From positions 4,836,001-4,900,000 of the forward strand of contig NZ_CP139972.1 of the NCBI RefSeq assembly GCF_034424315.1: DNA of 64,000 nt, written 5' to 3'. Below, piece by piece: positions 8,222-15,880 of the stretch. Under the pieces are notes generated by a model. It was not told the origin of the DNA. It saw only the letters and a list, made by a program, of their open reading frames with translations, and searched no databases. This DNA is from Chitinophaga sancti. Lineage in GTDB: Bacteria > Bacteroidota > Bacteroidia > Chitinophagales > Chitinophagaceae. Positions within the stretch are counted from its first letter, which is position 1; every line of letters starts with the position of its first letter. The translations under genes and the position numbers were made by a program.

Positions 8222-9041
8222 CAACAGCCCACCTGTTTTTCAACATAGCCCGTATGGGCGCATCCACATACTTCACTATCAGGTAAGCCGTAAGCGCCAA
8301 TGCAGCCGTTCCGAAAATAATCATCCAGGTCATCGTTGCAAGACCTGGTTTATACTTTTCTACATAACTCATAAACAGCCAGATGAAAGGATAATGGATC
8401 ATGTAAAGCGGATAAGAAATATCTCCCGAAAACAGGCAGATCTTATGTGTAATCTTATTCGTACCTGCACCGGCACCTAACAGGATCAGGAATGGGAAAA
8501 ACAACACAACCACCAATGGGTCCAGGTACCAGTTGTACCGCTCTGAAAATGGAATCAGGAATACTGCGAACAACAATATCGCTACAGGAATGAACCCGGT
8601 TTTCACCCTCACCTTCCAGCCTAAACGGTAAACCAGTATACCCGCCAGGAAGGAATAAAACACCCGGATAACGCCGCCAATTACGTTGTCACCACCCCAA
8701 CCTACTCCAAGGAAATTGGATCGTTTGGATTCATAAAACAATAAGCCGGCAGCGATCACAATCAGCACCCACAGGATTTTTTTGGACAATCTTACGAGAA
8801 TAAAAGCATAGGCAATATTCGCAACGTACTCCCAAAACAAAGACCAGGTAGGCGGATTAAGATGAAAAAGATTGAACCAGCGCTCCTTTACCAATGGATA
8901 AGGGATCATGAGACAGGATGTAATAAACAACAGCAATGTCTTATCCCCATAAGTGTGAAAAAGATTGGAGAAAGGATCAAAGATAAAGACCAGCAGCCCT
9001 ATTACCGATCCGATAGATGCATGATAAGCTGTTTCGAACAT
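8211..9041 (-). pseudogene. Acyltransferase-3 family protein, N-terminus missing
   Basis: The 276 residues contain the middle and C-terminal membrane helices of an acyltransferase-3/OatA-type protein (LNPPTWSLFWEYVANIAYAF, GDISYPLYMIHYPFIW, and a C-terminal DAPIR). The first 80-100 residues are absent, including the active-site His region and the FFxxSGF motif normal for about 370-aa relatives. The frame begins 11 bp from a 12-bp inverted repeat at 9052-9134, which marks the point of loss. Without the N-terminal catalytic region it is unlikely to acylate anything. Confidence 0.7.
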
Positions 9042-9051
9042 TTGATTCTTT

Positions 9052-9134
9052 TGTACGTGGATTATGAAAATATGAGACCTTCGGTAAAGATTACACTTTA
9101 TCTGATAAGTTGCAAGTCTTCAAATCCACGTACA
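9052..9134. repeat. 83-bp segment bounded by 12-bp inverted repeats
   Basis: TGTACGTGGATT (9052-9063) and AATCCACGTACA (9123-9134) are perfect inverted repeats around about 60 bp of non-coding sequence. The segment separates the truncated acyltransferase from the threonine aldolase gene. It could be a small non-autonomous element or a deletion footprint, or the left-over ends of one. Confidence 0.5.
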
Positions 9135-9146
9135 TAAAACATCTAT

Positions 9147-10178
9147 CTATTTCTCTCTCTGCCCACAGGCTTTCAAATCCATTACAAACTGCTCCACAGC
9201 CTCCGCACGCGTATTCCAACTCGTCACCAACCTGATCGCTGCATGCTCCTCATCCAGCTCCTGCCACACATAAAACGCATAGTTCTTCTCCAATGCTTTT
9301 ATCACCTTCCACGGCAACACAGGAAAGATCTGATTCGTCTTCGACGCTATCAAAAACTCATAACCCGCTTCTTTAATCCCCGCTGATAACTTCCCAGCCA
9401 TCTCATTCATATAAGCGCCTATAGATAAATAAGTATCCCCTTTAAAAAGCGCTCTAAACTGAATCCCCAACAATCGCCCTTTTGCCAGCAAGGCTCCCCT
9501 CATTTTCAAATTATAAGAAAAGTAATCCTGCAAAGATGGATTGTTAATCACAATCGCCTCACCAATCAATGCCCCATTCTTCGTTCCCCCGATATAAAAC
9601 GCATCTGTATACTTCGTCAGATCCTCGTACCTGATATCTCCCGCCTGCATGCCCGATGCCAGCCTTGCGCCATCTAAAAAAAGCACCAGGCCTTTACGCT
9701 GACAATATTCATACAAGGCTATCAGTTCCGCCCGCATATAATGAGTACCTAACTCTGTAGAATTTGAAATATACACCAGTCTTGGGAGTGGCATATGCAC
9801 CGCTTCTACTTTATCCACAACAGACGCAATCAGGGCTGGTGTGAGTTTACCATCTTTCGCAAAAACAGTTTCAATCTTATGCCCCGTTGCTTCAATAGCC
9901 CCCGTCTCATGATGAAAAATATGTCCTGTAGTAGCTGCGATCGCCGATTCGTAAGGTCGCAGTACCGACGAGATAAAAGTAAGATTCGCTTGTGTTCCCC
10001 CGGAAACCAGGTGTATAGCAGCTCCTGTATTGCCGATCTTCTGATGGATCAACTCAATAGCCTGCTGTGTATAATCATCATCGCCATAGCCCCCCTGTTG
10101 TATCAGGTTGGTATCAGCTAAGGCCTGCAGGATAGCGGGCAAAGCCCCTTCACTGTAGTCGTTTTTAAAACTTATCAT
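9147..10178 (-). CDS. Low-specificity L-threonine aldolase (beta-eliminating lyase family)
   Basis: This is a 343-aa PLP enzyme of fold type I. It shows the family's NDYSEGALPAIL start, the GGTQANL segment that binds cofactor phosphate, HIFHHETGA, the Asp of FLDGARLASGM that contacts the pyridine nitrogen, and the Schiff-base Lys in IGGTKNGAL. It would cleave L-threonine or L-allo-threonine to glycine and acetaldehyde in the cytosol. The length is normal and the frame intact. It stands alone, and the upstream 750 bp separate it from the divergent peptide cluster. Related beta-eliminating lyases cannot be fully excluded. Confidence 0.85.
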   Translation of the reverse strand: MISFKNDYSEGALPAILQALADTNLIQQGGYGDDDYTQQAIELIHQKIGNTGAAIHLVSGGTQANLTFISSVLRPYESAIAATTGHIFHHETGAIEATGHKIETVFAKDGKLTPALIASVVDKVEAVHMPLPRLVYISNSTELGTHYMRAELIALYEYCQRKGLVLFLDGARLASGMQAGDIRYEDLTKYTDAFYIGGTKNGALIGEAIVINNPSLQDYFSYNLKMRGALLAKGRLLGIQFRALFKGDTYLSIGAYMNEMAGKLSAGIKEAGYEFLIASKTNQIFPVLPWKVIKALEKNYAFYVWQELDEEHAAIRLVTSWNTRAEAVEQFVMDLKACGQREK

Positions 10179-10932
10179 AGCGCAAAAGTATAACCCTCAG
10201 CAATGCTAAAAATGTAAATTTCTCTCATATCAATGCCGCCATCAACTTAACTCAGAACTTCGCATGGCCAAGGAAACGATGTTCACGGCTCCAGGGAATT
10301 GGAACTGTGACACTTAGATGCTTTATTATGATAAAAAAAAGAGGAAGTAAACAGGCGGGGTATCGGGAGTTCCTGCAAAAAAAACATTGCCTCCCTAAGC
10401 ATCATATTAGATTTATTCTAAAAAATAAGAAAACTTTTAAAAAAATTCATTTTTAAAAATATTTTTTTGTTAAAAAACAAATCTCTAAATTTAATCAACA
10501 CAGCGAAACAGCTGTATAACATTCAAAATCTAAAGAAGGCCCAAAGTCACACTATCCCAGAATGTCGTTTGAAAAAGAGCAGCTACGAATTGCACTATCT
10601 TAATAACCATCTATTATTAGCCCATGTGTATCTTTTGTCAACAAAAATAAACTGACTTAAAAACTCAATCTAAATTGTCTGATTCCCATGTATGTGGGTA
10701 AAATCCGTATCGATCCTCAAAATAAACTGTATGAGAATAGCACTATAATCAAAATACAATTTTATCGTGCCCTATTTGCTGTCACATAGTGTGATAAAAT
10801 TCGTATACCCTATTTTTCCATCCACCACAAATTATTCCAACATATTCTGCAGAACGAGGGTCAGCCGAAAACCTCTGTAAAAGAGTAGGCATTTGTTATC
10901 AATCAAATTTAGTCTTTTATTACAAAGGCAAA
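10179..10932. other. Long intergenic region before the peptide cluster
   Basis: About 750 bp separate the aldolase from the divergent peptide precursor. The sequence is very AT-rich around 10420-10480. It holds short open frames (for example 10328-10462, a Lys-rich 44 codons) that I do not believe. It must contain the promoter of the peptide operon. I see no perfect TAnnTTTG box next to the start and no clear operator. Confidence 0.4.
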
Positions 10933-11124
10933 ATGACCATGAAATTTGAACAACTGAACCATCAGCTCTTCGAGCAAATTTCAGCCGAAGACATGAGCAA
11001 AATCAATGGGGGTGCTGCACCTGAAATGTTCATCTCATTGACCGACATCCGCAATACTGTCATTATTGAACAGCCTTCTGTTAGCCTCCTTGTTGAACCA
11101 GTTGACGCTGGAGATACCGATTGA
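10933..11124 (+). CDS. Grasp-with-spasm RiPP precursor peptide
   Basis: The 63-residue peptide has a leader (FEQLNHQLFEQISAEDMSKI) ending in a double-glycine at residues 26-27, the usual C39 peptidase cut site. This leaves a 36-residue core beginning AAPEMF. The core has no Cys but several Ser/Thr (in ISLTD, RNT, SVS) and seven Asp/Glu. That fits side-chain ester or amide crosslinking by an ATP-grasp ligase as in graspetides. The maturation and export genes follow directly. The start may be Met1 or Met3. The product's structure and activity cannot be read from sequence. Confidence 0.85.
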   Translation: MTMKFEQLNHQLFEQISAEDMSKINGGAAPEMFISLTDIRNTVIIEQPSVSLLVEPVDAGDTD

Positions 11125-11135
11125 TTTCGATTATG

Positions 11136-11167
11136 AAGCAGGAATGTCTGGACAGGCATTCCTGCTT
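11136..11167 (+). promoter_or_regulatory. Hairpin between precursor and maturase genes
   Basis: AAGCAGGAATG (11136-11146) pairs perfectly with CATTCCTGCTT (11157-11167) around a 10-nt loop. There is no T-run after it, so it is more likely a partial terminator or 3'-stabilising structure that keeps precursor mRNA in excess over the enzyme genes. Confidence 0.6.
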
Positions 11168-11181
11168 AAAATTATGCAGCA

Positions 11182-12171
11182 ATGATCATCATTATAAGCC
11201 AGGCAGAAGGTGAACACTCCACTGTTTTTGTGATGGACTGGCTGCACTACAGGCAGGCCAGTTATCGCCGCATTAATGGTAGCGATGCAATACAGCATTT
11301 TTCTTATCACATCAGTAACACCGGTGAAAGTGAATTACATGCTTCCGGCGAATACCTGCAGGACATAACCGATACGCCAAACGTAATATGGTACCGGCGC
11401 TGGATGGGCAGAAATGTTGCCCTCCGCGATAGCATGCGTTTGGGAGGTGACGATAATTTTATCAATGTTTTTAACTTCATTCGCCACGAACGCAGCACAT
11501 TGCGCCAGCATTTCATTAGTCAGGTTAAACCCATACATCGGCTCGGCAATCCAGATAAGGATGCCCTGAATAAACTGGATGTACTGACTGCTGCCGGTAA
11601 AGCAGGTCTCACCGTGCCCCGCAGCATTGTCACAGCTGACAGGGAAGTATTACAAAACTTCTGCAATACAACCGGACCTGTTATTGTGAAGAGCTTGAAA
11701 GATCCAGCCATGCTCTCCTACCAGGGTGATAATTTTGTATCTTATACCGCTGTACTCAACAACGAAGACATCGCAAGCCTGCCTTCGAATTTTTTTCCAT
11801 CACTCGTACAGGAGCGGGTAGAGAAGGCTTTCGAAATAAGGATATTTTATCTCGATGGTCAATGCTATGCCATGGCCATCTTCTCCCAGTCAAACACACA
11901 GACACAGGTAGACTTCAGAAAGTACGACAAAAAGCATCCCAACAGGAATGTGCCATATACTTTACCACCAGAGATTATCAGCAGCCTGCACACCCTCATG
12001 CAATCACTCGACCTCAACTGCGGTTCTATTGATATGATTAAGTCACCCGAAGGGAAATACTATTTCCTGGAAATAAACCCTGTAGGACAGTTTGGTATGG
12101 TATCCTTTCCCTGCAACTATTTCCTGGAAGAAAAAATAGCCGATTGGTTAATTGAAAAAGATCACCCATGA
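11182..12171 (+). CDS. gwsG: ATP-grasp peptide maturase (GwsG type)
   Basis: This 329-aa ATP-grasp ligase has an N-terminal pre-grasp domain containing the family's NVIWYRRW segment, an ATP-binding Lys in GPVIVKSLKD, LVQERVEKAFEIRIFYLDG, and the Mg-binding FLEINPVGQF near the C-terminus. By family it should activate Asp/Glu carboxylates of the precursor core with ATP and join them to Ser/Thr or Lys side chains. It lies 58 bp after the precursor and its stop overlaps the next start (ATGA at 12168-12171), so it is in the same operon. The assignment to the grasp-with-spasm subgroup rests on the SPASM gene two places downstream. Confidence 0.9.
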   Translation: MIIIISQAEGEHSTVFVMDWLHYRQASYRRINGSDAIQHFSYHISNTGESELHASGEYLQDITDTPNVIWYRRWMGRNVALRDSMRLGGDDNFINVFNFIRHERSTLRQHFISQVKPIHRLGNPDKDALNKLDVLTAAGKAGLTVPRSIVTADREVLQNFCNTTGPVIVKSLKDPAMLSYQGDNFVSYTAVLNNEDIASLPSNFFPSLVQERVEKAFEIRIFYLDGQCYAMAIFSQSNTQTQVDFRKYDKKHPNRNVPYTLPPEIISSLHTLMQSLDLNCGSIDMIKSPEGKYYFLEINPVGQFGMVSFPCNYFLEEKIADWLIEKDHP

Positions 12172-12380
12172 ACTCACTATTTGAAAACCCGGTACAACAG
12201 TGGATTACAGAAGAGCTGAGTAAGCAACAGGACAACATCCCGCTTTGTTATTTCAAGCTATCTCAGGCAGAAACCTCCGGGAGTACGCCCTCTACTGAAA
12301 AATGTGATTTTTATAACGAGCATCATTACTACTGCGTTCCGCTATATAAATTCGTTTCACAATATTCTTCTATTATATGA
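12168..12380 (+). CDS. Unknown 70-aa protein inside the RiPP operon
   Basis: The gene is locked between gwsG and gwsS by two ATGA overlaps (12168-12171 and 12377-12380), so it is clearly expressed with the maturases. The protein is small and soluble, with two Cys pairs spread as CYF, EKCDFY and YYCVP, and no GG motif or signal peptide. It is not a recognisable peptide-recognition (RRE) domain. It may help the maturases bind each other or the leader. I cannot assign a function. Confidence 0.7.
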   Translation: MNSLFENPVQQWITEELSKQQDNIPLCYFKLSQAETSGSTPSTEKCDFYNEHHYYCVPLYKFVSQYSSII

Positions 12381-13447
12381 CCCAGCATATGCAAGCATGG
12401 ATGCTTTTCGCCTGTTGCGTGCCCGTAAAAGGCAGCAGAAGAAGCCTCATTTATGATCTGCAGAGAGGCCGGTATTATTTTATACCCAATGCGCTTTATG
12501 AACTGATAAAGGAGCATGAAGGCAAGCCACTGGAGCTGGCTAAAGCTGCATATAAGCATGAGCACGACGAAGTCATAGACGAATATATTGATTTCCTGTT
12601 CCGGAATGAACTCGCATTTTACACAGATACACCCAAGGCTTTTCCGAAAATTTCTATGGAATGGAAATCACCCTATCATATCACGAACGCAATTATTGAT
12701 AGTGATGCCAGTTCCAATCATCCCTATGATGAAATCATCCGTCAGTTGAGTGAACTGGGATGCGCAGCACTGCAATGCAGATTTTATGATAGCGTGTCAG
12801 CCGATCAATTATTGACAATACTCGCTGCTACACAAAATTCCAGGCTAAGATCCGTAGAACTGGTACTTCCCTACACACCCGCTATTACAGACGAAGTACT
12901 TGAATCGCTTTTCGTAGCACAACAGCGGCTTAATACAGTGGTTTTGCACAGCGCACCGGAGGCTTCCCGCCAAAATAAAGTGAAGCAGAATGGTGCTGTC
13001 ATATATCTCACAGAACAAATCACCAGCGCCGCTCATTGTGGTTTTATCAGCGCTGCTCACTTCAGAACAAATATTGAACTTTTCACTGAATCACAACTTC
13101 ACAATTCCTGCCTGAACAGGAAGGTGGGTATTGATGCAGGCGGCTTTATTAAAAACTGTCCATCGTCAGACCGTAGTTTTGGTCATATACAGGATACACC
13201 TATCACAACTGCAATTAAACAAGCCGGGTTTACTCAAAACTGGCAGATATCAAAAGACCAGGTGGCCGTTTGCCGTGATTGTGAATTCAGGTACATGTGT
13301 GTGGATTGCCGGGTATTCGTGACGGACGATGCATATAGTAAGCCTTCCAGGTGCAGCTATGATCCCTATACAGCTACCTGGGCCAACGAAGCAGATGATC
13401 CTCAGCGTAAACAGTTTAAACGCCTGGAAGCCACAACTGCTGATTAA
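12377..13447 (+). CDS. gwsS: SPASM-domain peptide maturase (GwsS type), no radical-SAM motif
   Basis: The 356-aa protein has a C-terminal SPASM cysteine pattern. One Cys (NSCLN) is followed by GFIKNC, matching the CX9-15GX4C part. CRDCEFRYMCVDC matches the CX2CX5CX2-3C part, and a final Cys lies in PSRCSYD. No CX3CX2C radical-SAM motif exists anywhere. The N-terminal half keeps barrel-like stretches (RSVELVLPYTP, LNTVVLHSAPE) but cannot bind S-adenosylmethionine in the normal way. It probably binds auxiliary iron-sulfur clusters and assists the ATP-grasp enzyme or holds the precursor. It is translationally coupled to the 70-aa gene. Confidence 0.85.
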   Translation: MTQHMQAWMLFACCVPVKGSRRSLIYDLQRGRYYFIPNALYELIKEHEGKPLELAKAAYKHEHDEVIDEYIDFLFRNELAFYTDTPKAFPKISMEWKSPYHITNAIIDSDASSNHPYDEIIRQLSELGCAALQCRFYDSVSADQLLTILAATQNSRLRSVELVLPYTPAITDEVLESLFVAQQRLNTVVLHSAPEASRQNKVKQNGAVIYLTEQITSAAHCGFISAAHFRTNIELFTESQLHNSCLNRKVGIDAGGFIKNCPSSDRSFGHIQDTPITTAIKQAGFTQNWQISKDQVAVCRDCEFRYMCVDCRVFVTDDAYSKPSRCSYDPYTATWANEADDPQRKQFKRLEATTAD

Positions 13448-13462
13448 AAATAAATCCTGCTC

Positions 13463-15862
13463 ATGCGTAAATGTTTTTTCTTTCTCCTGTTTATTGCCAT
13501 CATGCACCAATATGTAACAGGGCAGATCATTGTTACAGGAAAGGTGTTGGACGCTGGGTCTGGTAGCGGAATTACTGCTGCCAGTATTCACCTGACAGAC
13601 CTGAAAGGGAAAACATATCCCATCATACAAACGGATAAATCCGGCCACTTCCAGGTGTCTGCCCCGGATACCGGTACCTATTCTCTGCATATCTCTGCTG
13701 GTAATTATGCCCAGGCAAAACTTTCCATCTTCCTGGCAAAAGACACTACCCTCACAGATATTCGTTTAAGTAAACAATATGACCTGGGCGAAGTGACCAT
13801 TAATGGTGCACAGGTCAAGATCAGCCGCAAATTTGATAAAGTAACGGTTGACCTTTACAATACTGTTCTCACCAGTGCCGGTACTGCATTTGACCTGCTG
13901 CAGAAAATGCCTTCCGTGATCTTACAACAGGATGGCACTGTCATGCTTCAATCTAAAATAGCGACTGTCATGATTGATGGCAGACCGCTTAATTTAAGTG
14001 GCAATGATCTGAAAACATACCTCAATGGTTTGCCCGCTGGTAGTATCAGTAAAGTGGAACTAATACGTAATCCCTCCGCGATGCATGATGCGCAGGATGC
14101 TGCAATCATTAATTTAGTGACCAATAAAAGCCTTAAAGCCGGCTGGAATGGCAATATCAGCATAGGCATGACACAAGGACATTATTCCCGTTATTATCCC
14201 TCCATAGACTTTAATTACCGCCATAAAAAGATTAACCTGTATGGCGCGTACAGCTATACCCATGTCAAGGAATTAACAAGTACCAGTAGCAGCCGTCCTT
14301 TAAGCGCGGATCTGAACCAGGTACTGGATATTGAAACCCGCGCTACGCTGAGTAATAAAACACAAAACCTGAAGTTGGGATTGGATTATACGATCAGCAA
14401 AAATAGTTTAATGGGTGTTGTATTGTATGGCAGCTCCAATCGCCTGTCACAGGACCTGACTAGCAATACCCGGTTTACACATGCACAGCTGCAGGACTCC
14501 CTCATCAGGTTAGCGACCCTTAGCCACGTGAAGGCATTTTCGCCTTCTGTAAACCTTTATTATAAACTGGTCACTGATACCACCCGGCATAGTGAGCTGA
14601 CGCTGAACCTGGATTATTGGCACTATAACAGAAAGCCTGAGCAGTATTTCAATAATTCATTTTATGATAACCTGGATAATCCCTACCGGGATAATCTTAT
14701 TTTAAAGAGCAATACGTCCGGTCTTAATAACATTTATTCGCTGAAAGCAGACTATATCCATCCGCTTAAAAAAGGCAGGTTATTATTTGGTCTTAAAACA
14801 TATTTGACCAAAAGAGATAATCATTTCATCTGGCAAAATTTTGCAAATGACAAATGGCAGATAGATGATAACATCACGAATCAATTCCTGTATAATGAAA
14901 ATATAAATGCACTCTATTCCGGTTATGAAAACACCTGGAAGAAAATAAGTCTGCAGCTGATGCTCAGGGCAGAACACACCAATATTCATGGGAAATCAGT
15001 GACCATCGATCAGCAATTCAGCAAGCACTACATAGACCTGTTTCCCAGCGTAAACCTGGAATACAACCTTTCTGCGAAAAATCAGTTCAACTTGTCCTAC
15101 CGAAGAAGCATCAGCCGGCCTGCTTATAACAACCTGGATCCTTTCAGGCAGTTTCAGGACCAATATAACTATACACAGGGCAACTCCCGTTTGTTACCTG
15201 CCATTTCAGGCGCATTGGAATTAGGGCATTCTTACAACAATATCCTGTTTACCACCCTCAGTTATACCTGGTCAAAGAATGTCATCTCCATGCTGTACCT
15301 GCAGGATCCTGAGAACAATGCACTGACCACCACTTACGATAATCTCTCGGCCACAAAGAGCTGTGAGCTGGATGTTGCTGCAAACCTGGCAATTACAAAG
15401 CATTGGACCAGCTCTATCTCTACAGTGCTCACCTATAATTATGTAAACACACTTTTCCGCGAGGCACCGGTTAAAAACGAAGGCTGGGGCTTTAATCTCT
15501 TCCTGTTTAATAACCTCCTCTTACCTAAAAACTTCTCTGCCAGTATGGTCATGGCCTACAGTGCCCCTTATAATGGAACTATATTCCAGTATTCAGCCAG
15601 TGGATTTATCAACATTGGTATCAATAAAACCTTGTTACATAACCGGGCATCAGTGAACCTGGCAGTAAATGATCAGCTCACGCATGTGAGTTTTCAAAAT
15701 AAAACGAATTACAATAACCTGATGTATGAGCAACGCATTTTCAGGGATAACAGGACCATTACGCTGACCCTACGTTATAAGCTGGGCAACCTGAAGATAA
15801 AGCAGAGTAGTAACAGGAAAACAGGTATTGAATCAGAAAAATCCAGGATGGATAATAAATAA
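13463..15862 (+). CDS. Outer-membrane beta-barrel protein (TonB-receptor-like)
   Basis: The 799-aa protein has a signal peptide (to about residue 20, MHQYVTGQ), a carboxypeptidase-regulatory-like domain (IIVTGKVLDAGSGSGI to about residue 105), a plug-like domain (FDLLQKMPSVILQQDGT, DGRPLNLSG, SKVELIRNPSA) and a long barrel of the OMP_b-brl_3 kind. It starts 15 bp after gwsS in the same operon, so it probably serves the peptide: secretion across the outer membrane, re-uptake or immunity. Receptors of this class are common in RiPP clusters of Bacteroidota, but which role applies is inference. No classic TonB box is obvious. Confidence 0.85.
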   Translation: MRKCFFFLLFIAIMHQYVTGQIIVTGKVLDAGSGSGITAASIHLTDLKGKTYPIIQTDKSGHFQVSAPDTGTYSLHISAGNYAQAKLSIFLAKDTTLTDIRLSKQYDLGEVTINGAQVKISRKFDKVTVDLYNTVLTSAGTAFDLLQKMPSVILQQDGTVMLQSKIATVMIDGRPLNLSGNDLKTYLNGLPAGSISKVELIRNPSAMHDAQDAAIINLVTNKSLKAGWNGNISIGMTQGHYSRYYPSIDFNYRHKKINLYGAYSYTHVKELTSTSSSRPLSADLNQVLDIETRATLSNKTQNLKLGLDYTISKNSLMGVVLYGSSNRLSQDLTSNTRFTHAQLQDSLIRLATLSHVKAFSPSVNLYYKLVTDTTRHSELTLNLDYWHYNRKPEQYFNNSFYDNLDNPYRDNLILKSNTSGLNNIYSLKADYIHPLKKGRLLFGLKTYLTKRDNHFIWQNFANDKWQIDDNITNQFLYNENINALYSGYENTWKKISLQLMLRAEHTNIHGKSVTIDQQFSKHYIDLFPSVNLEYNLSAKNQFNLSYRRSISRPAYNNLDPFRQFQDQYNYTQGNSRLLPAISGALELGHSYNNILFTTLSYTWSKNVISMLYLQDPENNALTTTYDNLSATKSCELDVAANLAITKHWTSSISTVLTYNYVNTLFREAPVKNEGWGFNLFLFNNLLLPKNFSASMVMAYSAPYNGTIFQYSASGFINIGINKTLLHNRASVNLAVNDQLTHVSFQNKTNYNNLMYEQRIFRDNRTITLTLRYKLGNLKIKQSSNRKTGIESEKSRMDNK

Positions 15863-15880
15863 CATAATAAATACAGCGAC

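Noticed and set aside
10467..10655. 62-codon ORF upstream of the peptide precursor as a second precursor
   Set aside because: It begins at a TTG without a ribosome site, has no GG leader motif, and lies in low-complexity AT-rich DNA.
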